Positions 1 through 8,543 of a stretch of DNA of 64,000 nucleotides are shown one piece after another (position 1 is the stretch's first letter; each line of letters begins with the position of its first letter). The notes beneath the pieces are model-generated. The model saw only the letters and a list, made by a program, of their open reading frames with translations. It was not told the DNA's origin and did no database searches. This stretch comes from an uncultured Oscillospiraceae bacterium (lineage in GTDB: Bacteria > Bacillota > Clostridia > Oscillospirales > Oscillospiraceae), in the NCBI GenBank assembly GCA_947625045.1, contig CANQMW010000001.1:62001-126000 (forward strand), in the 5' to 3' direction. Position numbers and translations under genes: made by a program.

Positions 1-1
1 C

Positions 2-334
2 TTCGGCACCAACGACCTGACCCAGATGACCTTCGGCTTCTCCCGTGACGACGCCGGCAAGTTCCTGGGCGCTTACTACGACAAGAAGATCTACGAGAAC
101 GACCCGTTCGCCAAGCTGGACCAGACCGGCGTGGGCAAGCTGGTGGATATGGCCTGCAAGCTGGGCCGGTCCGTCAACCCCGACCTGCACCTGGGCATCT
201 GCGGCGAGCACGGCGGCGACCCCTCCTCCGTGGAGTTCTGCCACAAGGTGGGCCTGGACTACGTGTCCTGCTCTCCCTTCCGTGTTCCCATCGCCCGCCT
301 CGCCGCCGCCCAGGCCGCGATCAAGAACGGCTGA
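2..334 (+). CDS. ppdK: Pyruvate, phosphate dikinase, C-terminal end (partial)
   Basis: The reading frame is open from base 2 and ends with TGA at 332-334, so only about the last 110 residues are present; the start lies outside the window. The tail carries the PEP-binding barrel signature 'GTNDLTQ' at the very edge and '[10 protein letters not shown]', whose cysteine is the catalytic acid/base of the PEP/pyruvate domain. The enzyme interconverts pyruvate + ATP + Pi with PEP + AMP + PPi, and in anaerobic Bacillota often works in the glycolytic direction. It is followed by a strong hairpin terminator. The family assignment is secure; regulation cannot be judged from this fragment. Confidence 0.95.
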   Translation, partial: FGTNDLTQMTFGFSRDDAGKFLGAYYDKKIYENDPFAKLDQTGVGKLVDMACKLGRSVNPDLHLGICGEHGGDPSSVEFCHKVGLDYVSCSPFRVPIARLAAAQAAIKNG

Positions 335-367
335 GTTACGCGAGCGCACAGCGAATAAACAAAACAG

Positions 368-405
368 CATCCCCGGTCAGCGAAAGCTGGCTGGGGATGT
401 TTTAT
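368..405 (+). terminator. Rho-independent terminator of ppdK
   Basis: A 14-bp stem (two G-U pairs) with a GAAA tetraloop, arms 368-381 and 386-399, is followed by a short T run. It sits 33 bp after the ppdK stop codon. Confidence 0.85.
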
Positions 406-459
406 ATCCGTCTTGCCGTGACCCGCCCGGTGTGATACAATGTCCCGGCAGAAAGAGAG

Positions 460-1188
460 ATGGTATATGTGATCGGACTGGGAACTGTCCTCAACGCCGC
501 CGGGATCATTGTGGGCGGCCTCATGGGGATGGCGTTCGGAAAGTTCCTGTCGGAGCGGGTCCAGCAGACTTTGAACATGGCCTGCGGCGTGAGCGTGCTG
601 TTTCTGGGCATCGCCGGGGCCATGGAGGGGATGCTGTCCATTCAGGACGGGGCCCTCTCCAGCGGCGGGACCATGATGATCGTGGGAAGCCTGGCCCTGG
701 GCGGTCTGGCGGGAGAGCTCATAAATTTGGAGCGCCTTTTTGAGCGGTTCGGCGAGTGGCTGAAGGTCAGGACCGGCAACGCCAAGGAGCAGCGGTTCGT
801 GGAGGGGTTCGTCACCGCCTCCCTTACCGTGTGCGTGGGGGCCATGGCCATCGTGGGCGCCATCGAGGACGGCATGTTCGGCGACTGGTCCATCCTGGCC
901 GCCAAGGCGGTGCTGGACCTGATCATCGTGCTGGTGATGACCTGCTCGCTGGGGAAGGGGTGCATCTTCTCCGCCGTCCCCGTGGCGCTGTGGCAGGGGG
1001 CGGTGACGGCCCTGGCCCGGTTCATCCGGCCCGTCATGACCGACGCAGCGCTTTCCAACCTCTCCACGGTGGGGTCCATCCTCATCTTCTGCGTGGGCCT
1101 CAATCTCGTGTGGGGGAAGAAGATACGGGTGGCGAACCTGCTGCCCGCCGTGGTGTTCGCGGTGGTATTCGCGTTCCTGCCCCTGTGA
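460..1188 (+). CDS. DUF554 family membrane protein
   Basis: A 242-aa, very hydrophobic protein with about six or seven predicted membrane segments. The N-terminus 'GTVLNAAGIIVGGLMG' and the repeated small-residue helices match the DUF554 (YdfK/YqgA) family, whose transport or sensing role is unknown. An AGAAAGAGAG purine stretch just upstream of ATG 460 supports the start. It stands alone between the ppdK terminator and the next gene 62 bp downstream. No substrate can be read from the sequence. Confidence 0.85.
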   Translation: MVYVIGLGTVLNAAGIIVGGLMGMAFGKFLSERVQQTLNMACGVSVLFLGIAGAMEGMLSIQDGALSSGGTMMIVGSLALGGLAGELINLERLFERFGEWLKVRTGNAKEQRFVEGFVTASLTVCVGAMAIVGAIEDGMFGDWSILAAKAVLDLIIVLVMTCSLGKGCIFSAVPVALWQGAVTALARFIRPVMTDAALSNLSTVGSILIFCVGLNLVWGKKIRVANLLPAVVFAVVFAFLPL

Positions 1189-1250
1189 GGCGGAAGACCG
1201 GAGGGGTGTGTCCTGCGCAGAAGAACTGACAGATCAAGGAGGAAAATATA

Positions 1251-2045
1251 ATGGTATTTCCCGCGTATTTCTGGGTGCTGTTCGCGGCCGCCATGCTCAT
1301 AAGCGCACTCGGGTTCAAAAAGTTCATCTGGTTCATCTCCCTGGGCTACGGCCTCTCCATTGCCGGGGAGGGGCTGGTGATGTCGGCTCTGTTCGGAAAG
1401 AGCCTGGACGCCGGGACGGCACTGGCCTGCGCCGTCTTCGTCCTGTACGGCTGCCGTCTGGGCGGGTACCTGGCCTGCCGGGAGGCGCTGAGCGCGTCTT
1501 ATAATGAGCATATGGCCGGAGAGGTCAAACAGAACGTCCCCCTTGGCGTGAAGCTCGTCCTATGGGTCGTCTGCGCGATGCTGTATGTGCTGCAGGTGAC
1601 GCCGGTGTTCTACCGGCTGCTGGGCGGCGCCGGTTCCAATGCCTGGACCTATGTCGGCGTCGCGGTGATGCTGGCCGGCGTCGCCCTGGAATCCGCCGCC
1701 GACCTGCAGAAGAGCGTGGCCAAGAAGGCGGACCCCTGGCGGTTCGTGGACAAGGGGCTGTACCGCCTGGTCCGCTGCCCTAACTATCTGGGGGAGCTTC
1801 TGTTCTGGACGGGTGTGGTCCTGTCCGGCATCGGCGGAGTGCACGGCTGGCAGTGGCTGCCGGCTCTTATTGGCTACGCGGGCATCGTCTTCGTCATGTT
1901 CTGCGGCGCCCGCCGGCTGGAGATACGCCAGAACAAGAATTACGGCAGGGACCCGGAGTATCAGAAGTACGTGAAGAGCGTGCCCATCCTGCTGCCCTTC
2001 GTGCCGCTGTACAGCGTGGAGAAGTATAAATGGCTGGCGGGCTAG
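1251..2045 (+). CDS. DUF1295 / isoprenylcysteine-methyltransferase-like membrane protein
   Basis: A 264-aa multi-pass protein of the steroid 5-alpha-reductase C-terminal / DUF1295 type. The C-terminal half shows the family pattern 'GLYRLVRCPNYLGE' near residues 180-193, and a positively charged cytosolic end, 'YQKYVKSVPILLPF'. Related proteins are reductases or SAM-dependent methyltransferases of lipid-like substrates in the membrane; the actual reaction here is unknown. AAGGAGG 8 bp before ATG 1251 fixes the start. It may be read from the DUF554 promoter, since no terminator separates them. Confidence 0.8.
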   Translation: MVFPAYFWVLFAAAMLISALGFKKFIWFISLGYGLSIAGEGLVMSALFGKSLDAGTALACAVFVLYGCRLGGYLACREALSASYNEHMAGEVKQNVPLGVKLVLWVVCAMLYVLQVTPVFYRLLGGAGSNAWTYVGVAVMLAGVALESAADLQKSVAKKADPWRFVDKGLYRLVRCPNYLGELLFWTGVVLSGIGGVHGWQWLPALIGYAGIVFVMFCGARRLEIRQNKNYGRDPEYQKYVKSVPILLPFVPLYSVEKYKWLAG

Positions 2046-2143
2046 TGCATCAGGCCTGCGGGATCGTCAATGACCACGTGAAGGAGCGCTTCCGGTACCG
2101 GGAACTGGTGGATGGCACAGATGTGGAGAGGTTGAAAGATTGA
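2045..2143 (+). other. Short GTG-initiated reading frame overlapping the DUF1295 stop, possibly a gene remnant
   Basis: A 32-codon frame begins with GTG overlapping the TAG of the preceding gene and ends at TGA 2141-2143. It is charged ('KERFRYRELV') and its codon use resembles the high-GC chromosome, so it may be the surviving 3' end of a lost gene or a tiny coupled peptide. It has no ribosome site of its own. I recognise no family. Confidence 0.3.
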
Positions 2144-2236
2144 GCATGATATAGCGCGGTGCCAAAAGAATATACATGAACCGCTTTATTAAATCGAAGT
2201 AAAGATGGTTTTATAAAGTCAGGCTATATATCATGA

Positions 2237-2265
2237 GGGAGGCACTTACGGTGCCTCCCATTCTG
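2237..2265 (+). terminator. Hairpin upstream of the AT-rich islet
   Basis: A perfect 9-bp stem (2237-2245 / 2251-2259) with a 5-nt loop and weak T-rich flank. It probably ends transcription from the DUF1295 side before the islet promoter. Confidence 0.55.
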
Positions 2266-2276
2266 TCGAAATCAGA

Positions 2277-2305
2277 TTGATTTTTAATACTGCCTTTGTT
2301 ATAAT
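2277..2305 (+). promoter_or_regulatory. Sigma-A promoter of the islet operon
   Basis: TTGATT at 2277-2282, 17-bp spacer, TATAAT at 2300-2305 preceded by TGT (extended -10). The predicted start of transcription is about 2312, just ahead of the 2325 gene. Confidence 0.75.
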
Positions 2306-2324
2306 GTGAAAGATGGAGGATAGC

Positions 2325-2951
2325 ATGGAACGATATACAGAGACAGAATTACGGAAATGGTATCGAAATAATGTTGGAGATGAATTCGCAGGGTATGAAG
2401 ATGAATTCATCTTATCAGCAAAGCGATTTTGTGATACCGATGCGGACGAATTGCCGGCGATCCTATCGGATGCTGAGAGTCCTGACTATGAAGATGAATT
2501 TCCTCGTGCAGAAGCGGTGATCGGTGATCGTTATATCCCTGTTGAGCAGATATCTTTAGATTTTCTCCGAGGAATTTTTTGTGGCGTTGTGGCAGGAAGT
2601 GTTCTTCCCGGGGAGGCCAGCCTGCGTAAGGCGGCAATATCAGGTATAATCGAGGTGGCCTTTTCTGTCGGAAAAGAATCCCGTAGGCTGCCTTCGAAAT
2701 GCTTGCCATTTTATAATTATCTTGTGACGGCTCAATATACATATTTTGACCGTATAAAATTCTTGTTTCATCATGACAAGGGGTTTCCAATGCAGGCAGC
2801 AATCGAGTCGTTTTGCCAATTGGAGATGGAAAAGGATTCCGATTTGGACGGTACGAAACTCAGAGAGACGGTTCAGAACATTGCTATGCAGTTGAAAGAT
2901 GCAGGTGTTATTTCCAATGTTTCTGAAGATCGTTATATAATAACATTTTGA
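2325..2951 (+). CDS. Hypothetical protein, first gene of AT-rich islet
   Basis: A 208-aa soluble protein with no recognised domain. The frame opens at 2313, but GGAGG at 2315-2319 lies 5 bp before ATG 2325, so 2325 is the likely start ('MERYTETELRKWY'). The N-terminal half is acidic; residues about 80-110 are hydrophobic/small ('GIFCGVVAGSVL'), which may be a buried helix rather than a membrane span. The DNA is visibly AT-richer than the flanks, as in its downstream partner, which begins 38 bp later. The shared promoter and composition suggest a horizontally acquired two-gene unit. Function unknown. Confidence 0.7.
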   Translation: MERYTETELRKWYRNNVGDEFAGYEDEFILSAKRFCDTDADELPAILSDAESPDYEDEFPRAEAVIGDRYIPVEQISLDFLRGIFCGVVAGSVLPGEASLRKAAISGIIEVAFSVGKESRRLPSKCLPFYNYLVTAQYTYFDRIKFLFHHDKGFPMQAAIESFCQLEMEKDSDLDGTKLRETVQNIAMQLKDAGVISNVSEDRYIITF

Positions 2952-2989
2952 ATTTTTGTCTGGCATTGATTTGAGGAGGATGCGTAGGA

Positions 2990-4648
2990 ATGAGTGGTGA
3001 AATGACCCAAAGGGAGACAAAACCATTCTATTTAATAAGAAATGCTGAAGAGGTCGATGTTGTCGTTCAAGCTTTTTTCCCTTCCAGGTTGCCCGATGGG
3101 GATCCTCATCAGAGTTCAGAGATGGTAGAGCCGCTGTCTGAAGGCGCCGACTGTCTGGGATATCAGGCAAATAAACGTATGTTCAGCGATATACTTGCTG
3201 CTATTTTGAGGTCTGCCGGGGATTTCTCGCTGGTAAAAGAAGAGTATCATGTAGATCCGTTTTTTCGCGACAGCTATTACCATTATTTTTCAAACCAGCA
3301 TTTTTCAGTGTCCCGATTTTGCCAGAGGATCTCATTTTTCTCTGGAGCGATTACTTCGCTCAATGATTTTCGCTCCGATAAAGAGCAAGACTTGAATGAT
3401 GCGTTTATTGGAAGCTGTGTGCTGTATCCGACAGAGGCCCATACGATGGGGCGCGTTTTGCTGGATCCTAAATACCTTATTGAAGATCCCCCGTGCTATG
3501 TGAGGCTGACAAAGTATTCGTTTACCGTTTTTGGGATCCGTTTGAATACAAGAGCGTTTTTGTTTCAGATGCAGGATCGGGAAACAACTCGCTGCGCTGA
3601 GGTCACATTGCTCAACCTTCTCGACTATTATGGGAATACATATAGTGATTATAGGACATGGAGACCGAATGAAATAATACAGTTGGAAAAGGATTTTTCT
3701 CCGGACCGGACCTTGCCATCTCGGGGCATTAATTATTATACGATGTCGCGTTTGCTGACAAAATGCGGATTCTCTCCAAGATTATATGGAGCGGAAGCGA
3801 TAAATGAAACGCGGGGGGAAGGGAACAAAAAGATCCAACACGTATTGCATTATTATATTGAATCCGGTATACCTGTTGCGGTGAATATTTCCCATCCTGC
3901 CAACAAGACGATCCCTGGTCATTCTTTGGTCTGTATTGGCTATTCCGGCAGAATGCAGCCGTCTGAAGAAGTTTTGGCTTCGTGTGATAGCGGGACCGAT
4001 TTAAAACTGATCGATGCGGCGGATTACTTTTGGAATTATGTTGTGATTGATGACAACCAAAAACCATATTCGATCAGACCTTTTGACAAACTGTCCGCAT
4101 CACATGAGGAATTCAGGGTCAGCTTTGTGTTGGTTCCCCTGTATAAAAGAATGTTTCTTGAGGCATCAGAAGCATACTGCCTGGCAACAACGGTCCTCAG
4201 AGATTCGGCATACGGATTGCTCAAACGTATTCCCGGCTTTGACCAGTCTAGGGCGGTCGTTGTCCGTCTTTTCCTGGCATCCGGCCGCTCCTTTAAGCGC
4301 TTTAGGCTTTCCCATAGTGCTGATCAGGGCGAGGGTGAAAGCTCCTACCGAAGTCTGTATGCGTCTGTTCCGTTTCCCCGTTTTGTGTGGGTGGCCGAGC
4401 TGTATTGGGAGCCTGAATTCACTTCGGGAGATAAACATGCCTTTGGCGAGATCGTCATGGATGCTACGTCAACTACGAAAAATGATGTGAAGAGCATCAT
4501 CATGCTGAATTACCCAAGTTCAATATCGATTCGGTCGCCGGAGGATTCGATCGCCGCCCTTAATAAGCGGGTCTCCATAGGGAAAGAGCCATTGGTCTTG
4601 CAGCCGTTCCATGGATATACGGCCAATTTGGAGAAAGTTGATAGATAA
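2990..4648 (+). CDS. C39-like (papain-fold) cysteine-peptidase-like protein
   Basis: A 552-aa protein without signal peptide or membrane span. The middle shows what looks like a C39/papain-type triad in order: Gln195 then Cys202 in 'TTRCAEVTLLNLLDYYG', His311 in 'GHSLVCIGYSG', and Asp354 in 'YVVIDDNQKPY'. The helix after Cys and the 'GHSLVCIGY' strand are typical of C39-like domains. The N-terminal 190 and C-terminal 170 residues match nothing I know. AGGAGGA at 2974-2980 serves ATG 2990. It follows the 208-aa gene by 38 bp. A cytosolic protease, or a transferase with the same fold, is inferred; the substrate may be its neighbour. Confidence 0.6.
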   Translation: MSGEMTQRETKPFYLIRNAEEVDVVVQAFFPSRLPDGDPHQSSEMVEPLSEGADCLGYQANKRMFSDILAAILRSAGDFSLVKEEYHVDPFFRDSYYHYFSNQHFSVSRFCQRISFFSGAITSLNDFRSDKEQDLNDAFIGSCVLYPTEAHTMGRVLLDPKYLIEDPPCYVRLTKYSFTVFGIRLNTRAFLFQMQDRETTRCAEVTLLNLLDYYGNTYSDYRTWRPNEIIQLEKDFSPDRTLPSRGINYYTMSRLLTKCGFSPRLYGAEAINETRGEGNKKIQHVLHYYIESGIPVAVNISHPANKTIPGHSLVCIGYSGRMQPSEEVLASCDSGTDLKLIDAADYFWNYVVIDDNQKPYSIRPFDKLSASHEEFRVSFVLVPLYKRMFLEASEAYCLATTVLRDSAYGLLKRIPGFDQSRAVVVRLFLASGRSFKRFRLSHSADQGEGESSYRSLYASVPFPRFVWVAELYWEPEFTSGDKHAFGEIVMDATSTTKNDVKSIIMLNYPSSISIRSPEDSIAALNKRVSIGKEPLVLQPFHGYTANLEKVDR

Positions 4649-4674
4649 GGAAAACTACATTTTCCGAAATTGAG

Positions 4675-4703
4675 TTGACAATTGGCGAGGAAATAGATAT
4701 AAT
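4675..4703 (+). promoter_or_regulatory. Perfect consensus sigma-A promoter with no obvious gene
   Basis: TTGACA at 4675-4680, exactly 17 bp, TATAAT at 4698-4703. It is the best promoter match in the window, but the next 130 bp contain no convincing start codon with a ribosome site. Confidence 0.7.
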
Positions 4704-4709
4704 AATAGA

Positions 4710-5064
4710 GCTTCTTGTGAACCCTCTCAGGGAGAAATATCGTTTTTACTCCTTTTGCTGGCTTACCTGAAGCGTATAAGGATCGCGGCATAATGAAGCC
4801 GCCAATGAATTTGCCGAAAAATGGCAATAACGCTTTTATATGGGCGTTCATAAGATGTTGATTGAAATGAATTTTGTTAACTATTTGAATTCTTTTGCGG
4901 CCGATGCTGCCAAGACAATGTCTTTGGAAGATTTGCCTGAGGAACAGCAGGCAACGGAAAAAACGCTGATCCAAATCGAAAGCGTCGTTGCCGAATATGC
5001 ACGGAAGAATGAAGCGGTCTTTTCTCAGAGTGACTATTTGGCTGCGAGCACTGCTCTTGGCTGA
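4710..5064 (+). pseudogene. Decayed small gene or leader region after the islet
   Basis: The 588-bp gap after 4648 holds only one open stretch, 4840-5064 (74 aa, helical, acidic), which lacks a ribosome binding site. In the same frame upstream, about 16 codons ('NEAANEFAEKWQ') lead up to a TAA at 4829-4831. Another frame is open before that ('FAGLPEAYKDRG'). Together they look like one helical protein broken by a frameshift and a stop, transcribed from the 4675 promoter. A non-coding RNA is an alternative. No family recognised. Confidence 0.35.
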
Positions 5065-5152
5065 TGTGACAGTGGGCAGCGATGAGATATAGGGAAATGT
5101 CCTGTTGAGCCCCATATTGCTGAGAGACATAGCGCGAAAAATGATCAATCTA

Positions 5153-5182
5153 TATCCCCGGCAGCTCTGGCGGCCGGGGATA
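5153..5182 (+). terminator. Hairpin before the alpha/beta hydrolase
   Basis: A 10-bp GC-rich stem (5153-5162 / 5173-5182) with a 10-nt loop marks the downstream edge of the AT-rich islet. The T tract is weak. Confidence 0.5.
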
Positions 5183-5236
5183 TCTCTTACCTGTGGAGGG
5201 CTTTTGAGATAAAACATCCCAAAAGAAGGGGAAACT

Positions 5237-6049
5237 ATGACGGAACGAGAATATGCCACCCCTTGCGGCACCATCCATTACTGGGCCGGGAGCGGAGACC
5301 TGCCCGGGCCGCCGCTGGTGTTCCTGCCGGGGCTGACCGCCGACCACAGGCTCTTCGATAAGCAGATAGGATATTTCGAGGGAAAGTATCCGCTCTTCGT
5401 CTGGGATGCGCCGGGGCATGCCGCGTCCTGGCCTTTTGAGATGACGTTCAGTCTTGCGGACAAGGCCCGGTGGCTGGATGAGATACTGGCCCGGGAGGGG
5501 CTGTCCGGCCCGGTCATCATAGGCCAGTCCATGGGCGGCTATGTGGGGCAGATGTATGCCCAGCTATTCCCGGAGAAGCTGCGGGGATTCATCTCCGTGG
5601 ACTCGGCGCCCCTGCAGCGGTCCTATCTCACGGGATTGGAGCTGTGGCTATTGAAGCGGATGGAGCCCGTCTACCGGTATTACCCCTGGAAATGGCTGCT
5701 GCGCCAGGGGACCAACGGCGTCGCCATGTCCGAATATGGCCGGGCGCTGATGGGGGAGATGATGATGACCTACGACGGGGACAAGGCACGATACGCGAAG
5801 CTTGCCGGCCACGGGTTCCGGATATTGGCGGAGGCCATCGAGGCGGATCTGCCCTATGAGATAAAGTGCCCGGCAATGCTCATATGCGGGGAAAAGGACC
5901 ACGCCGGGTCCTGCATCCGCTACAACAAGGCCTGGCACAAGAAGACCGGCATCCCCCTCCACTGGATCAAGGGCGCCGGGCACAACGCCAACACCGACGC
6001 GCCGGAGGAAGTCAATGAGCTCATCGAGGACTTTGTGAAGGGCCTGTAA
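5237..6049 (+). CDS. Alpha/beta hydrolase
   Basis: A 270-aa cytosolic alpha/beta-hydrolase-fold protein. The nucleophile elbow is 'GQSMGG' (Ser98), the acid is probably Asp221 in 'CGEKDHAG', and the histidine is His249 in 'GAGHNAN'; 'FLPG' at 29-32 is the oxyanion-hole loop. All triad residues are present, so it should be active as an esterase, lipase or C-C hydrolase, but the substrate is not predictable. AAGAAGGGGAAAC just upstream supports ATG 5237. The gene is monocistronic and ends at a bidirectional terminator. Confidence 0.88.
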   Translation: MTEREYATPCGTIHYWAGSGDLPGPPLVFLPGLTADHRLFDKQIGYFEGKYPLFVWDAPGHAASWPFEMTFSLADKARWLDEILAREGLSGPVIIGQSMGGYVGQMYAQLFPEKLRGFISVDSAPLQRSYLTGLELWLLKRMEPVYRYYPWKWLLRQGTNGVAMSEYGRALMGEMMMTYDGDKARYAKLAGHGFRILAEAIEADLPYEIKCPAMLICGEKDHAGSCIRYNKAWHKKTGIPLHWIKGAGHNANTDAPEEVNELIEDFVKGL

Positions 6050-6058
6050 AATACAGAA

Positions 6059-6096
6059 AACCGGGGGAGACGTGAGAACGTCTCCCCCGGTTCTGT
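6059..6096. terminator. Bidirectional terminator between convergent genes
   Basis: A 15-bp perfect stem (6059-6073 / 6078-6092) with GAGA loop, T-rich on one side and A-rich on the other. It serves both the hydrolase and the minus-strand SDR gene. Confidence 0.85.
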
Positions 6097-6102
6097 GTGT
6101 TT

Positions 6103-7128
6103 TCAAATGGACGCTTTGGACGCCTCCAGGGCGGCGATGACCCGGTCGCACCAGGCGTCGAACTCCGGGTCGGGTATCTGGCACTCCTCCGGGTGGGACA
6201 GCACGTAGTCCAGTGCGATGCGCACGCCCACATGGAAGGGGACGGTGGTCTTCATATCCGGCGCGAGACGCTTGAGCTTTGCGTTATCGAAGCACACGCA
6301 CACGGCCTTGTCGCCCAGGAGATTGCCCTCCAGCTCGTAGCCGTACTTGTCGCCCACGGCGGCGAGATACTCGCTGGCCACGTGGCAGGCGTGCAGCTCC
6401 ACCCCCAAGGCGTCGGCGATGGTGGCGTATATCTGGTCCCAGGTCAGGATCTCGTCGCCGGTGATCTGGAAGGCCTCGCCGATGGCGTGGCGATTGCCCA
6501 TGAGGGCGGTGTAGCCCACGGCGAAGTCCTTGTTGAACGTCACATGCCACAGGCTGGAGCCGTCGCCTTGGATGATGACGGGCTTGCCCTGCCGCATGCG
6601 CTCTATGACCTGCCAGAAGCCGTTCTTCCCGTGCACGCCCAGGGGGATGTGCCGCTCGTCATAGGTGTGGCTGGGCCGGACGATGGTGACGGGGAAGCCC
6701 TCCTCCTGGTACTTGCCCATGAGGAATTCCTCGCAGGCGATCTTGTTCCGGGAATACTCCCAGTGGGGGTTGGCCAGAGCCGTGCCCTCGGTGATGATGT
6801 GGCTGGCGGCGGGCTTGTGGTAGGCCGAGGCGGAGCTGATGTAGATATACTGCCGGGTCCGGCCCCGGAAGAGACGCCAGTCCCGCTCCACCTGGTCCGG
6901 GGTGAAGCCGATGAACTCTCCAACCACGTCGAAGGTCATGTTGCCCAGCTTTGCCAATACATCCGCCTCGTCATTGATGTCCGCGGTGATCTGGTGCACC
7001 CCCTGGGGCACGGCATGGGACCGGTTGCCCCGGTTGATGAGCCATACCTCCCAGCCCAGCTCGTTTATGAGCCGCCTCACGATGGCGGCGCTGATGGTGC
7101 CGGTGCCGCCGATGAACAGTGCTCTCAT
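6103..7128 (-). CDS. NAD-dependent epimerase/dehydratase (extended SDR)
   Basis: A 341-aa extended short-chain dehydrogenase/reductase. The N-terminus has the NAD-binding loop 'GGTGTIS' (residues 8-14), and the active-site Tyr/Lys lie in 'YSRNK' near residue 125. The family includes sugar-nucleotide epimerases and dehydratases. The glycine-loop spelling is like the isoflavone-reductase/UDP-epimerase-like group, so a substrate cannot be fixed. It starts 17 bp after the mnmE stop and is probably the third gene of the rex-mnmE-SDR transcript. Confidence 0.85.
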   Translation of the reverse strand: MRALFIGGTGTISAAIVRRLINELGWEVWLINRGNRSHAVPQGVHQITADINDEADVLAKLGNMTFDVVGEFIGFTPDQVERDWRLFRGRTRQYIYISSASAYHKPAASHIITEGTALANPHWEYSRNKIACEEFLMGKYQEEGFPVTIVRPSHTYDERHIPLGVHGKNGFWQVIERMRQGKPVIIQGDGSSLWHVTFNKDFAVGYTALMGNRHAIGEAFQITGDEILTWDQIYATIADALGVELHACHVASEYLAAVGDKYGYELEGNLLGDKAVCVCFDNAKLKRLAPDMKTTVPFHVGVRIALDYVLSHPEECQIPDPEFDAWCDRVIAALEASKASI

Positions 7129-7145
7129 AGTCGCTCCTCCTGTAT

Positions 7146-8543
7146 TTATTTTCCCACGCAGAAGCGGGAGAAGATGCCGTTGGTCACGTCCTCCCGGACC
7201 GTGCGGCCGGAAAGCTCCCCCAACGCCCCCAGTGCGCCCTCGATCTCCGTGAGCACCGCGTCGGGGGCGAAGCCCTGGGCCATGGCATCTTTCGCGGCCC
7301 GCACATAGTCCAGCGCCCGGCCCACGGCGTCCGCCTGACGGGGGTTGGTGAGCATCTCCCCGGCGGGGAGGGGCTCGCTCTCTTTAAACATGGCGGCTAC
7401 CGCCGCCTCCAGCTTATCCAGCCCCGCGCCGGTGAGGGCGCTGAGGGCGATGGTCCCGTCCATATCCCAGGCAGAGGGCAGGTCAGACTTGTTTTTGATG
7501 ATGATATATTTTGGCGCGGCCTTGGCGGCGGTGAGCACCGCCTCGTCCTCCGCCGTGAGGGGCACGGAGCCGTCCAGCACCGCCAACACCAGCCCGGCCC
7601 CCTCCGCGGCGGCGTGGGCCCGCAAAACGCCCTCTTTCTCCACCGGGTCCGCGGTGTCCCGGAGGCCCGCGGTGTCCGAAAGGCGCAGAAGGGTGCCCCC
7701 CAGCACGGCCTTTTCCTCGATGGTGTCCCGGGTGGTGCCGGGGATGTCGGTGACGATGGCCCGGTCGTAGCCTAAGAGGGCGTTCAAAAGGGAGCTCTTG
7801 CCCGCGTTGGGCCGGCCCAGGATGGCGCAGGGCACGCCATTTTTCAAAACATTGCCCCGCCGGAAGGTGGCCAGCAGCCGGGCCAAAGCGTCCTCCGCGC
7901 CGGAGAGGGTCTCCTCATACCGGGCCATGGCGAAGGGCTCGATGTCCTCGTCCGGGTAGTCGATGACCGCGTGGTAGTGGGAACAGATAGCGGTGAGGTC
8001 GTCATACACGGCGTCGGTCTTTCTGCGGATGGCCCCGTCCAGCTGGGAGGCGGCGAGGGCGGCGATCTGGGGCGTCTCGGCGTCGATGAGGTCGATGACC
8101 GCCTCCGCCTGGGTGAGGTCCATCCGCCCGTTCAGAAAGGCCCGGCGGGTGAACTCCCCGGCCTTGGCCTGCCGGGCCCCGGCGGCGAAGAGGCTGTCCA
8201 AGGCAGCCCGCAGAACCACGGGGGAGCCGTGGCACTGCAGCTCCGCCGTGTCCTCGCCGGTGTAGCTGTTGGGGCCCCGGGACACGGTGGCGAGGCATAT
8301 GTCCAAGAGCGCCCCATCCGCGGCGGTGAGCTTTCCCAGAATGAGCCGCCGGTCGGCCCGGCCGCTCATGGGCCCGCCATAGAGGGGCGTGAACACGCGG
8401 TCCAGCACGGCCAGAGTGTCCGGTCCGCTTATGCGCACGATGCCGATGGCGGCCAGGACCTGACCGGTGGATATGGCGGCGATGGTGTCAAATACGCCGC
8501 CCTCCCGGGCGGCGTGGGGGTGTGTTGTGGCGGTATCGTTCAT
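7146..8543 (-). CDS. mnmE: tRNA uridine-5-carboxymethylaminomethyl modification GTPase MnmE
   Basis: A 465-aa protein of full family length. With MnmG it modifies the wobble U34 of certain tRNAs. The N-terminal tetrahydrofolate-binding domain (about 15-130) precedes the GTPase domain, with G1 'GRPNAGKS' at 243-250, G2/switch 'DIPGTTRD' at 266-273 and G3 'DTAG' at 290-293. The C-terminus ends in the catalytic 'CVGK'. ATG 8543 overlaps the rex stop as ATGA, so it is coupled to rex. MnmG is not in the window. Confidence 0.97.
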   Translation of the reverse strand: MNDTATTHPHAAREGGVFDTIAAISTGQVLAAIGIVRISGPDTLAVLDRVFTPLYGGPMSGRADRRLILGKLTAADGALLDICLATVSRGPNSYTGEDTAELQCHGSPVVLRAALDSLFAAGARQAKAGEFTRRAFLNGRMDLTQAEAVIDLIDAETPQIAALAASQLDGAIRRKTDAVYDDLTAICSHYHAVIDYPDEDIEPFAMARYEETLSGAEDALARLLATFRRGNVLKNGVPCAILGRPNAGKSSLLNALLGYDRAIVTDIPGTTRDTIEEKAVLGGTLLRLSDTAGLRDTADPVEKEGVLRAHAAAEGAGLVLAVLDGSVPLTAEDEAVLTAAKAAPKYIIIKNKSDLPSAWDMDGTIALSALTGAGLDKLEAAVAAMFKESEPLPAGEMLTNPRQADAVGRALDYVRAAKDAMAQGFAPDAVLTEIEGALGALGELSGRTVREDVTNGIFSRFCVGK

